DNA of 64,000 nt, taken from assembly GCF_000196495.1 (NCBI RefSeq), contig NC_011313.1:620001-684000 (forward strand). Direction: 5' to 3'. Below the pieces are notes generated by a model that ran no database searches, was not told the origin of the DNA, and was given only the letters and a program-made list of their open reading frames with translations. This document shows, piece by piece, positions 54,471-62,000 of the stretch. Every line of letters starts with the position of its first letter. The first letter of the stretch is position 1. This DNA comes from Aliivibrio salmonicida LFI1238 (lineage in GTDB: Bacteria; Pseudomonadota; Gammaproteobacteria; Enterobacterales; Vibrionaceae). The position numbers and the translations under genes were made by a program.

Positions 54471-56027
54471 ATGCAAATTGGTGTACCTAGAGAAGTATTC
54501 GCGGGGGAGACCCGTGTTGCTGCCACTCCTAAAACAGTTGAGCAGCTATTAAAGCTTGGATTTACAGTTGCTGTAGAATCAAACGCTGGTATTTTAGCAA
54601 GCTTTGATGACGCAGCATTTGAAAAAGCAGGCGCAACTATTGTTTCTGCAGAGGATGCTTGGAAATCAGAAATCATTCTTAAAGTAAACGCACCTCAAAT
54701 CAATGACGCCACAGGTGTTGATGAATTTGAATTACTTCAAGATGGAGCTAGTTTAATTAGCTTTATTTGGCCAGCTCAAAATGAAGCACTTTTAGCCAAA
54801 TTAGCGACTAAAAACATTAATGTTTTGGCGATCGATTCAGTTCCTCGTATTTCTCGTGCGCAAGCGTTAGATGCATTAAGTTCAATGGCTAATATTGCGG
54901 GTTACCGTGCTGTTGTAGAGGCTGCCCATGAGTTTGGTCGTTTCTTCACTGGCCAAATTACCGCAGCGGGTAAAGTTCCACCTGCGAAAGTACTTGTTGC
55001 TGGTGCAGGTGTTGCTGGTCTTGCGGCTATCGGTGCTGCTGGTAGTCTTGGTGCTATTGTGCGAGCATTTGATGTTCGTCCAGAAGTAAAAGAGCAAGTG
55101 CAATCAATGGGCGCTGAATTCCTTGAAGTAGATTTCAAAGAAAATTCAGGTTCAGGTGATGGTTACGCAAAAGAAATGTCTGATGAGTTTAACAAAAAAG
55201 CAGAAGAGTTATATGCAGCTCAAGCTAAAGATGTTGATATCATCATTACAACCGCACTTATCCCTGGTCGTCCTGCACCAAAGCTAATTACTAAAGCAAT
55301 GGTTGATAGCATGCAAGCGGGCAGTGTAATTGTTGATTTGGCTGCCGCGAATGGTGGTAACTGTGAGTACACAGTAAAAGACCAAGTTATTACAACAGAC
55401 AATGGCGTGAAAATTGTAGGTTACACTGATATGGTTGGTCGTTTACCAACGCAATCATCACAACTTTACGGCACAAACTTAGTTAACCTTCTTAAGCTTT
55501 TATGCAAAGAGAAAGATGGCAACATCAACATCGATTTTGAAGACGTCGTTCTTCGCGGTGTCACTGTGGTTAAAGAAGGCGAAGTAACATGGCCTGCGCC
55601 ACCAATTCAAGTTTCAGCTCAGCCTCAAGCGAAAGTTGCACCAAAAGCGAAAGTTGAACCAAAAGTTGAAGTTCCAATGTCTCCAGTTAAGAAATATGGA
55701 ATGATTGGTGCTGGTATCGCAGCCTTTGGTTGGGTTGGTTCTGTCGCTCCTGCTGAATTCTTAGCTCACTTCACTGTATTTATCTTAGCCTGTGTTGTTG
55801 GTTATTATGTTGTTTGGAATGTAAGCCATTCACTGCACACACCACTGATGTCAGTAACTAATGCAATCTCAGGTATCATCATTGTTGGTGCATTACTTCA
55901 GGTTGGTCAAGGTAATGGCGTTGTTTCTGTTTTAGCATTTATTGCAGTTCTTATCGCAAGTATTAATATATTTGGCGGATTTGCTGTAACCAAGCGTATG
56001 CTTGAAATGTTCCGTAAAGATAAGTAA
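54471..56027 (+). CDS. pntA: NAD(P)+ transhydrogenase, alpha subunit
   Basis: 518 residues from the ATG of MQIGVPREVFAGETRVAATPKTVEQLLKLGF, matching E. coli PntA; the start has ribosome site AAGGAATAACT. NAD(H)-binding domain I occupies ~1-380 with VLVAGAGVAGLAAIGAAGSLGA, then a flexible Lys/Pro/Ala linker and four C-terminal membrane helices. With PntB it forms the proton-translocating transhydrogenase, driving NADPH formation from NADH. It is followed 11 bp later by pntB. Confidence 0.97.
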   Translation: MQIGVPREVFAGETRVAATPKTVEQLLKLGFTVAVESNAGILASFDDAAFEKAGATIVSAEDAWKSEIILKVNAPQINDATGVDEFELLQDGASLISFIWPAQNEALLAKLATKNINVLAIDSVPRISRAQALDALSSMANIAGYRAVVEAAHEFGRFFTGQITAAGKVPPAKVLVAGAGVAGLAAIGAAGSLGAIVRAFDVRPEVKEQVQSMGAEFLEVDFKENSGSGDGYAKEMSDEFNKKAEELYAAQAKDVDIIITTALIPGRPAPKLITKAMVDSMQAGSVIVDLAAANGGNCEYTVKDQVITTDNGVKIVGYTDMVGRLPTQSSQLYGTNLVNLLKLLCKEKDGNINIDFEDVVLRGVTVVKEGEVTWPAPPIQVSAQPQAKVAPKAKVEPKVEVPMSPVKKYGMIGAGIAAFGWVGSVAPAEFLAHFTVFILACVVGYYVVWNVSHSLHTPLMSVTNAISGIIIVGALLQVGQGNGVVSVLAFIAVLIASINIFGGFAVTKRMLEMFRKDK

Positions 56028-56038
56028 GGGGTAGAATA

Positions 56039-57415
56039 ATGTCAGCAGGATTAGTTCAAGCAGCCTATATTGTATCTGCCGTTCTATTTATCATGAGTTT
56101 AGCAGGATTGTCTAAACAAGAAACCGCTCGTTCTGGTAACTATTACGGAATGACAGGTATGGCTATCGCGTTAATTGCGACCATTTTTGGTCCTGATTCA
56201 GCGGGAACAGGTTGGATCATCGTTGCTATGGCAATCGGTGCTGCAATCGGTCTTTATTACGCTAAGAAAGTTGAAATGACAGAAATGCCTGAACTTGTGG
56301 CAATTCTTCATAGCTTTGTTGGTATGGCAGCCGTACTTGTTGGTTATAACAGCTACATCGATCACGGTGTACTTACTGGCGCAATGCTAAATATCCATTT
56401 AGTAGAAGTGTTCTTAGGTATATTTATTGGTGCAGTGACTTTTACGGGTTCTTTGGTTGCATTCGGTAAGTTACGTGGCGTGATCAGCTCGTCTGCACTT
56501 CAATTACCACACCGTCATAAATTAAACTTAGTGGCATTAATTGCTTCAGCTGCACTCCTTTACTACTTTGTTAGTGTTGGCGGCAGCATGTTTGCAATTA
56601 TTCTAGTTACTCTAATTGCTTTTGCGTTCGGTTACCATTTAGTTGCTTCAATTGGTGGCGCAGATATGCCAGTGGTTGTTTCAATGCTGAATTCATATTC
56701 TGGTTGGGCAGCAGCAGCAGCGGGTTTCATGCTTTCAAATGATCTTTTGATTGTTACTGGTGCGTTAGTTGGTTCTTCTGGTGCGATTCTGTCTTATATT
56801 ATGTGTAAAGCAATGAATCGTTCTTTCATTAGTGTTATCGCGGGTGGTTTTGGCCAAAACGTGGTTATCTCTTCTGATGACGAAGAGCAAGGTGAACATC
56901 GTGAAACAACAGCTGAAGAAGTTGCTGAGATGCTAAAGAATTCTAAGTCAGTAGTGATTACTCCTGGATACGGAATGGCGGTAGCACAAGCTCAATACCC
57001 AGTTCACGAAATTACAGAAAAACTTCGCGCACAAGGTATCAATGTTCGTTTTGGTATTCACCCAGTAGCGGGTCGTTTACCTGGCCACATGAACGTACTA
57101 CTTGCAGAAGCAAAAGTGCCTTACGATATCGTTCTTGAAATGGACGAGATCAACGATGACTTATCTGACACAGATACGGTTCTTGTTATTGGCGCGAATG
57201 ATACGGTTAACCCTGCAGCGATGGAAGATCCAAACAGTCCAATCGCAGGAATGCCAGTTCTTGAAGTGTGGAATGCGAAAAATGTTATCGTATTCAAACG
57301 CTCAATGAGCACAGGTTATGCTGGAGTTCAAAACCCATTGTTCTTCAAAGAAAATACAGAGATGCTTTTTGGTGATGCAAAAGCAACTTGTATTGAAATC
57401 AGTAAGCATCTTTAA
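56039..57415 (+). CDS. pntB: NAD(P) transhydrogenase, beta subunit
   Basis: 458 residues with nine predicted helices in the first 260 (domain II, proton channel), then the NADP(H)-binding domain III with VITPGYGMAVAQAQYPV, IHPVAGRLPGHMNVLLAEA and MSTGYAGVQNPLF. Partner of PntA in the inner membrane. The operon ends at a clear terminator. Confidence 0.97.
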   Translation: MSAGLVQAAYIVSAVLFIMSLAGLSKQETARSGNYYGMTGMAIALIATIFGPDSAGTGWIIVAMAIGAAIGLYYAKKVEMTEMPELVAILHSFVGMAAVLVGYNSYIDHGVLTGAMLNIHLVEVFLGIFIGAVTFTGSLVAFGKLRGVISSSALQLPHRHKLNLVALIASAALLYYFVSVGGSMFAIILVTLIAFAFGYHLVASIGGADMPVVVSMLNSYSGWAAAAAGFMLSNDLLIVTGALVGSSGAILSYIMCKAMNRSFISVIAGGFGQNVVISSDDEEQGEHRETTAEEVAEMLKNSKSVVITPGYGMAVAQAQYPVHEITEKLRAQGINVRFGIHPVAGRLPGHMNVLLAEAKVPYDIVLEMDEINDDLSDTDTVLVIGANDTVNPAAMEDPNSPIAGMPVLEVWNAKNVIVFKRSMSTGYAGVQNPLFFKENTEMLFGDAKATCIEISKHL

Positions 57416-57438
57416 TGTAGCGAGTTGATATTCTGATT

Positions 57439-57469
57439 AAAAGCCGAGATTTAATATCTCGGCTTTTTT
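57439..57469 (+). terminator. Intrinsic terminator after pntB
   Basis: AAAAGCCGAGAT and ATCTCGGCTTTT form a perfect 12-bp stem around TTAAT, followed by T residues. Confidence 0.94.
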
Positions 57470-57662
57470 ATATCTAGGGGTTTAATGATTGTGTTGTAAC
57501 ATTATCGAATCTAACGTTTAAATAAAAAAAGAGGCATTTTTGTTTTATTTAATTCAATAAATACGCACATTATTAAAAATATTACGGGGGTTATACAAAT
57601 CAATTTGCGTATTTATGAATGGGTTGGCTTTTTTGAAAGTAAAGCTAATATAAGATAAGATC

Positions 57663-58259
57663 ATGGAAATAAAAGCATTATCACTTGTTGGTCATCCTAT
57701 GTACAAAGCAGTAGCTGTATTTATATTATTAATTTCAATCGTATTACCAGCAGGATTATGGCAGCATTCCTCATCACAATTAAACTATTTTCCTCGCAAT
57801 ATTGATTGGAGCTGGTCTTGGAGTTATTACGAGCCACTTTCAAATGGTCTTCAGGTTGGTAGAACAAAAGATACAAAGCAATTAATATTAAGAAGGGTAA
57901 ATAGGGCTAACAATACGTCCATTTACGTTGATACTACGTATACCAATACATTTGAGGTTGTTGTTATTCATGAAGCGGTTTGTCAGCCCAAATCACGAAT
58001 AAAAGCAACGCTTCAAATCGGTGATTTAACACCAGAAAGAACATCATTGATTTGTAACGACGATGGAACTCGTTATTTATTTAGGCAAGTTTGGCGAAAG
58101 TTATCAAACTTATATCTTAAGAGTAAAGATTTTTCATTATCCGAAGATTTCTCAAATTGGCCTCTAGGTGATTTAAAGAAAGATCAATTCATGCAGCTTC
58201 ATCCTACCTATTTTAGAGATAAAGGGGAGGCTGATGTTTATGAATGGAGTCGTGATTAA
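57663..58259 (+). CDS. Hypothetical membrane-anchored protein
   Basis: 198 residues with one N-terminal transmembrane helix (MYKAVAVFILLISIVLPAGL) and a periplasmic part rich in Trp, Tyr and Asn. Two Cys (VCQPK, SLICND) may make a disulfide. No family recognised. Lone gene convergent with the phnA-type gene. Confidence 0.6.
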   Translation: MEIKALSLVGHPMYKAVAVFILLISIVLPAGLWQHSSSQLNYFPRNIDWSWSWSYYEPLSNGLQVGRTKDTKQLILRRVNRANNTSIYVDTTYTNTFEVVVIHEAVCQPKSRIKATLQIGDLTPERTSLICNDDGTRYLFRQVWRKLSNLYLKSKDFSLSEDFSNWPLGDLKKDQFMQLHPTYFRDKGEADVYEWSRD

Positions 58260-58286
58260 CATTTAACGTGAAGAAAATTCAGACAT

Positions 58287-58315
58287 AAAAAAAGACGCAT
58301 ATTAGCGTCTTTTTT
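58287..58315. terminator. Bidirectional terminator
   Basis: AAAAAAGACGC and GCGTCTTTTTT pair around ATATTA, serving the convergent genes on both sides. Confidence 0.9.
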
Positions 58316-58340
58316 GTCTATCTGATTATTAAGTAACGAA

Positions 58341-58907
58341 TTACTTTTTACGACAGAATTCAGCGATTACATACATAGATTGACCACCGTTAGCTTTACC
58401 AGAAACTAGGCGAGGGTCGTCACCAAGGTTGATACCGCGGATAACAGTGCCTTGTTTGATAACTTGGTTAGTACCTTTAACTGGAAGGTCTTTAGTAACG
58501 GTTACGTCGTCACCTTTTTTAAGCTCAACGCCGTTAATATCACGTGGTTTTTCGCCGTCAGCAAGAAGTGCTTTCTCAGCCCATTCTTTAACGTCTTCTT
58601 CAACATACATCATATCAAGAGAATCTTGAGCCCAAGATTCAGAAACAAGCTTGCTTAAAAGAACATAAGAAATAACTTGAACAGTAGGAACTTGGCTCCA
58701 CATGCTGTCGTTTAGACAACGCCAGTGATTTACATCCATAGTTGCTGGATCTTCAATTTGTGCAGTACAAGTATCACAAATCATTACACAGTTATCTACA
58801 TTGATATCTGTCATTGGCGGCACAGCAAATGGTGCAAGTGAAGAGGTTGAACCACATAGTTCACATTTAGAATCGCAACGAGTTAATAGCGTTTTTGCAG
58901 TGCTCAT
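58341..58907 (-). CDS. phnA: PhnA/YjdM-family zinc-ribbon protein
   Basis: 188 residues. The N-terminal zinc ribbon has CELCG and CDTC; the C-terminal PhnA domain begins DINGVELKKGDDVTVTKDLPVKG and includes VIKQGTVIRGINLGDD. It is longer than E. coli YjdM (111) because of a helical middle. Despite its old name, it is not proven to act in phosphonate use. No phn genes are near. Confidence 0.87.
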   Translation of the reverse strand: MSTAKTLLTRCDSKCELCGSTSSLAPFAVPPMTDINVDNCVMICDTCTAQIEDPATMDVNHWRCLNDSMWSQVPTVQVISYVLLSKLVSESWAQDSLDMMYVEEDVKEWAEKALLADGEKPRDINGVELKKGDDVTVTKDLPVKGTNQVIKQGTVIRGINLGDDPRLVSGKANGGQSMYVIAEFCRKK

Positions 58908-59322
58908 AATTATGCCTGTTTATTTAGTTGTGTTTATATTATGCCAAGTTTATACCATAAGAAGAAGGAATGCGGTGAGAATACTGTAATTTTTCTTCTT
59001 AATCGGAGGTTTGGTATCACTCGAGTAAACATAGCTTTTCAAAGAGGTAAAACATAATCGTAAATGGCGTTAAAATTCTCATTATTTACCAGTAATCAAC
59101 GACAGAATAAATCTGCTAAATACTACTTTATAACGATAATATTGGCTAATTCAGCTATCGTACTTTGAATAAAAAAAGAAGCGATGATTCTATTTTGCAC
59201 TTTTTGTGTGATTAAACTTGAATGACCAAAATTAACCAGTACTATGCAGCAGCGAAGAATAAGGCTGGTATCTTTGAATGGCAGTTCAGTTCTAATAATC
59301 TAATAGAGGTCATCGTTGTTAA
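58908..59322. other. 415-bp intergenic region
   Basis: AT-rich, between divergent phnA and the PhyH-family gene. No ORF with a ribosome site, no strong hairpin or repeat seen. Presumably promoters for both genes. Confidence 0.5.
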
Positions 59323-60186
59323 ATGGTAGATAATCAAAGTCAGTTACAAAGTAGCTATGAAGAGCAAGGTTATTTTGTCATTAGAAATTATTTTACGGCA
59401 TCTGAAATGTCATCTCTTAGAGACGTTATATTAAAATTTCATGAGTTATGGAAAGAAGACAACGCAGAATTTTATCAAGAAGAAGCATTCAATTCGTCTT
59501 TAATTACTGGCAGCCAATACTTAGAATTCAACGATAGGGTAAAACTGTTTAATTTTATTAGCTCAAAGAAAATAATGAGTGCAGTCGATGTGGTTATCCC
59601 CACAAATCCTGTTTTTATGAATACTCAATTGTTCTTTAATCCAGTAAACCCTCAGCAAAAAGATTTTTGGCATCGTGACTGTCAGTATGATCATGATGTA
59701 GAAGTACAAAAAAAAGTAATTCACGATACACAAGTCGTACATCTTCGAATTCCTTTGTTTGATGAACTCGGTATGGAGATTATCCCAGGAACACATAAAC
59801 GTTGGGACAATGCTGAAGAGTTTGATATCCGACAAGAAGAAAATGGACACGAAAGCCATGAGGATATATCGGGAGGAAAAAAGATTGGACTTGCAGCCGG
59901 TGATTTATTGGTTTTTTCCGCGGATATGATACATCGTGGTTTGTATGGATTAGATCGCTTAGCTTTGGATATTTTAACTTTCGATTCAGCGGTTGACTAT
60001 ATTGATGATGATTGTTTACCGGATACTTTAATACTGAGTAACATTAATGATCCAAGGTTATTTCTAAATGCAATAGAGTTAAAATCAAAATACTCATTGT
60101 CTGAAAACGATGATAGCTTTAGAGACCCTAATACAATGGATGATGATAACGGCATAATGAAGTCCAAATTATGTACCGCAGGTTAA
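59323..60186 (+). CDS. Phytanoyl-CoA dioxygenase (PhyH)-family Fe(II)/2-oxoglutarate enzyme
   Basis: 287 residues. N-terminal YEEQGYFVIRNYFTASEMSSLRD is the family start. The iron ligands are H and D of FWHRDCQYD and the distal H of DMIHRGLYG, with the following Arg/Asp region likely holding 2-oxoglutarate. It hydroxylates an unknown small molecule. Stands alone, so the substrate cannot be inferred from neighbours. Confidence 0.88.
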   Translation: MVDNQSQLQSSYEEQGYFVIRNYFTASEMSSLRDVILKFHELWKEDNAEFYQEEAFNSSLITGSQYLEFNDRVKLFNFISSKKIMSAVDVVIPTNPVFMNTQLFFNPVNPQQKDFWHRDCQYDHDVEVQKKVIHDTQVVHLRIPLFDELGMEIIPGTHKRWDNAEEFDIRQEENGHESHEDISGGKKIGLAAGDLLVFSADMIHRGLYGLDRLALDILTFDSAVDYIDDDCLPDTLILSNINDPRLFLNAIELKSKYSLSENDDSFRDPNTMDDDNGIMKSKLCTAG

Positions 60187-60199
60187 TCATAATCAAATG

Positions 60200-60226
60200 A
60201 AAAGCCTTCTTGACGAGGGCTTTTTA
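60200..60226 (+). terminator. Terminator after the PhyH-family gene
   Basis: AAAAGCC pairs with GGCTTTT, ending in T residues. Also usable by the convergent RDD gene. Confidence 0.75.
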
Positions 60227-60241
60227 TGTTGAAGATGATGA

Positions 60242-60706
60242 TTAACGACTAAATTTCACATTTTTAACGCTGTGGTTTTGTTGGCGAATAACCACCGTAT
60301 TTGCCATTTTATCATGCCATCCTTGTTTTTTACTATCCAAACCAACCCAGATAATACCGACGAAGAATGGAAGCATTGAAACGAAATAACCAACATAACG
60401 AATAATGTATTGCTTCATTGTTGGTTGTTTTCCTGTATCGGCATCGACGATAACGGCTTTAATTGCCATTTTTCCCGGAGTCGCTGATTTGTATGTCCAA
60501 AATAGAAGGATAGCAATCAAAGGAAAAATGTAATTGATTAGCACATCAGCAGAGCCTAAAAATGTATCCGTTGAATAGAAATATCTATCCCCATAGAACA
60601 GGTACATTAGTGGAACTATAATTGCCAATAGAATAATGGTATCGAGTAGTGATGCACCGACACGAGGCCAAAAACCAACATATTCAAATTTACTTGGATT
60701 ATTCAT
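60242..60706 (-). CDS. RDD-family inner-membrane protein
   Basis: 154 residues. FWPRVGASLLDTIILLAI carries the R and D of the family name, and TPGKMAIKAVIVDADTGK follows a second helix; a third helix pair ends in a basic tail. Three to four helices. Some RDD proteins transport sodium or protons, but function here is unknown. Last clearly chromosomal gene before the mobile element. Confidence 0.9.
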   Translation of the reverse strand: MNNPSKFEYVGFWPRVGASLLDTIILLAIIVPLMYLFYGDRYFYSTDTFLGSADVLINYIFPLIAILLFWTYKSATPGKMAIKAVIVDADTGKQPTMKQYIIRYVGYFVSMLPFFVGIIWVGLDSKKQGWHDKMANTVVIRQQNHSVKNVKFSR

Positions 60707-60944
60707 ATACGATATTTCCTTTTTTGAAAATTACATCTAACCAACTTAAGGTGACAAAGTATCTTATGTTTTAGGTTTATACTAGAAAATTAGAAGACAC
60801 ATTAAGATAACCATCAGATTTTGCATTTAATCAGACAAAATTCAGAGACAACAGTATTTTATCAATCAATGTTGTTTATCGTATTAGCTATGATTTATAG
60901 TAGTTTAGCCATGTGGGTTGGCACCCCTAAAGAATTCATGGCCC
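60707..60944. other. Non-coding junction between chromosome and mobile element
   Basis: No ORF. The right end (60905-60942) can fold: GCCATG at 60908-60913 pairs with CATGGC at 60937-60942, and inside it GGGT-TGGC-ACCC forms a small hairpin. The exact chromosome/element boundary is not visible; it lies somewhere in this stretch or at the dif-like sites that follow. Confidence 0.45.
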
Positions 60945-61041
60945 AGTGCGCATTATATGCATTGAGTTATGTTTAACTGGCCGTCAGTATAATTGCGCTA
61001 GCACTGGCGGACAATTGAATATAACTCCTGTAATGCGCATT
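60945..61041. mobile_element. CTXphi-type folded attP candidate: two opposed dif-like sites
   Basis: Site A on the plus strand: XerC-like arm AGTGCGCATTA (60945-60955), an 11-base centre, XerD-like arm TTATGTTTAAC (60967-60977). Site B on the minus strand: XerC-like arm AATGCGCATTA (61041-61031), a 6-base centre, XerD-like arm TTATATTCAAT (61024-61014). The two XerC arms are identical to those of V. cholerae dif1 and dif2 as I recall them; each XerD arm fits TTATGTTAAAT at 9 of 11. The arms pair with each other (mostly Watson-Crick, the rest G-T, one mismatch), and the inner arms 60978-60988 and 61003-61013 extend the stem around a 14-base loop. This is the geometry of the single-stranded attP of CTXphi. 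Confidence 0.7.
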
Positions 61042-61375
61042 AGTTTGTTATCGATAACATACTGGTATGTCAAAAAATGACATACCGCGCATGAATTCCG
61101 TTAATGGTTTGCTTCGTTCCTAGCGTTCACCAATAAGACCACCCGAGATAATCAATATTGACGATCATGTAAAATGGTCGTCAACCTGCATTACAACGTC
61201 ACATCAATAAACTGCCTTTATCACTGCAAGAATCGCTCTTGCTCCTGAACCTAGCCGCATTCTTATCACAACTAATATTGTTTATAGCTTTGCTATTAAC
61301 TAATTAGCGACGATGACGAGCGACGAAAACTGAGGAGGAGGAAGAGAAGCGATTAGAACCCACGTCCTGTAATAC
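61042..61375. other. Hairpin-rich non-coding stretch, filamentous-phage intergenic-like
   Basis: About 330 bp with no credible gene but many foldback elements: a 14-bp palindrome TGTTATCGATAACA (61046-61059), GGTATGTCA/TGACATACC (61064-61086), an 11-bp stem TTGACGATCAT/ATGGTCGTCAA (61158-61184), GCAAGA/TCTTGC (61226-61242), and a stem GAACCCACGT/ACGTGGGTTC (61356-61390) that straddles the left edge of the repeat unit. Such clusters fit the replication origin and packaging region of a single-stranded DNA phage. It is present once only. Confidence 0.5.
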
Positions 61376-61512
61376 GTAATACGTGGGTTCATTCGACCAT
61401 TCATCAACCTTTGGATAATTCCGCTCTTGATTCTAGGTTCTTCTTTAAACCCGTTCTTGCTCTTACTATGGGAGTTCTCGTAATCTCCAACTTGTGTAAC
61501 ATCTAAGATCAT
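61300..61512 (-). CDS. Possible small ORF downstream of the repressor
   Basis: 70 codons. Its ATG overlaps the repressor's stop in an ATGA arrangement, suggesting coupling. The first ~43 residues (MILDVTQVGDYENSHSKSKNG...) lie in the repeat; the rest runs into unique left-flank DNA, so the C-terminus differs between copies. It is antisense to the RstB-like tail, and one of the two is likely to be spurious. Doubtful. Confidence 0.2.
   Translation of the reverse strand: MILDVTQVGDYENSHSKSKNGFKEEPRIKSGIIQRLMNGRMNPRITYYRTWVLIASLPPPQFSSLVIVAN
61376..61483 (+). pseudogene. Orphan 3' tail of the RstB-like reading frame
   Basis: Copy 1 begins with the last ~36 codons of the reading frame seen at 63388-63495 (VIRGFIRPFINLW...) but without its start, because the 5' part lies upstream only at the internal tandem junction. 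Kept to show where the unit boundary cuts the gene. Confidence 0.55.
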
Positions 61513-61685
61513 TTACGTTTTTTTATTTTGTTAAAGTCTTCTTGCTCAAATCTCTCTAAGCCTAGATTTATTAAAAAATCTAACATTTCTGTTTCTTTAA
61601 TGCTCGTTCTTGTCTCAATTACTGATTTTACGGTCTTCTCTTCTACTTTTTTCCATGTGCTGTCTTTGATATGTCTTGTAGTCAT
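61509..61685 (-). CDS. Small ribbon-helix-helix-like repressor, copy 1 (RstR position)
   Basis: 58 residues: MTTRHIKDSTWKKVEEKTVK, then SVIETRTSIKETEMLDFLINLGLERFEQEDFNKIKKRK. Too short and basic for a cI-type protein; the pattern of a strand-like start followed by two helices (IKETEMLDFLINLGLE) suggests a ribbon-helix-helix DNA-binding dimer such as Arc. GGGAGTAAC precedes the ATG. It is divergent from rep, with palindromic sites between them, exactly where CTXphi has its repressor gene rstR. It probably represses its own and the rep promoter. No sequence match to RstR is claimed. Confidence 0.7.
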   Translation of the reverse strand: MTTRHIKDSTWKKVEEKTVKSVIETRTSIKETEMLDFLINLGLERFEQEDFNKIKKRK

Positions 61686-61713
61686 TTTGTTACTCCCATC
61701 ATGTTTAATAAAT

Positions 61714-61719
61714 TATTAT
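61714..61719 (-). promoter_or_regulatory. Repressor promoter -10 element, copy 1
   Basis: The minus strand reads TATAAT here, 29 bases before the repressor ATG. The likely -35 (TCAACA, 18 bases further upstream) is poor. Operator O1 lies in the spacer, so the repressor should control its own synthesis. Confidence 0.5.
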
Positions 61720-61722
61720 AAA

Positions 61723-61800
61723 CTTAGAATCTAATATTTGTTGACACTTAGAATCTAAAAGCTTAGATTTCTCACATAAAATAAATATTTAGATTCTAAG
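61723..61800. promoter_or_regulatory. Operator cluster of the element, copy 1
   Basis: Three palindromes with core TTAGA-(A/T)-TCTAA: 61723-61734, 61747-61758 and, inverted, 61788-61800. A half-site GCTTAGATTT lies at 61761-61770. Centres of the first two are 24 bp apart. They cover the divergent promoters of the repressor and rep genes and are the natural binding sites of the 58-residue repressor. The same cluster is repeated at 63735-63812 in copy 2. Confidence 0.7.
61741..61769 (+). promoter_or_regulatory. rep-side promoter of the element, copy 1
   Basis: A consensus TTGACA (-35, 61741-61746) and TAGATT (-10, 61764-61769) with an ideal 17-bp spacer. Operator O2 fills the spacer and the half-site covers the -10, so a bound repressor would shut it off. 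Transcription would run into the small ORF and rep. Confidence 0.7.
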
Positions 61801-61808
61801 GTTTGGGT

Positions 61809-62000
61809 ATGGAAAAGGTTTTTTATGAAGTTATGCCCGATTGGACGGTTTCCGTCTTTGTCTGTGGCGAGTGGGACTTTTTCAAAACATATCAAAACCT
61901 TGTTTCTTACTGTGAATCTAATTTTTACTCTTACGAGTTGATTGATGTTGAAGGTGTTACACACACCGAAAGACAAACTTTGATTGGTGGCTCATTTTGA
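61809..62000 (+). CDS. Small ORF between operator and rep, copy 1
   Basis: 63 residues from the ATG of MEKVFYEVMPDWTVSVFVCG, ending in LIGGSF. Acidic, with three aromatic-rich strands and no helix-turn-helix. Its stop TGA overlaps the TTG start of rep (TTGA), so rep translation is probably coupled to it. No family recognised. It occupies the short spacer that in CTXphi lies between rstR and rstA. Confidence 0.65.
   Translation: MEKVFYEVMPDWTVSVFVCGEWDFFKTYQNLVSYCESNFYSYELIDVEGVTHTERQTLIGGSF

Noticed and set aside
60945..61041. Integron attC site
   Set aside because: GTTTAAC at 60971-60977 fits the attC core form and the region folds, but the arms match dif XerC/XerD sites much better and no integrase or cassette is present.
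61376..61400. tRNA-end integration site
   Set aside because: GGGTTCATTCGAC faintly resembles a T-arm, but no tRNA stem structure can be built around it.
61528..61734. 68-codon plus-strand ORF in the mobile unit (again at 63540-63746)
   Set aside because: Antisense to the repressor; the hydrophobic product is what an antisense reading of the charged repressor would give.
61755..61976. 73-codon minus-strand ORF in the mobile unit (again at 63767-63988)
   Set aside because: Overlaps the small ORF before rep and the operator cluster; no ribosome site, and the plus-strand reading has promoter and coupling support.
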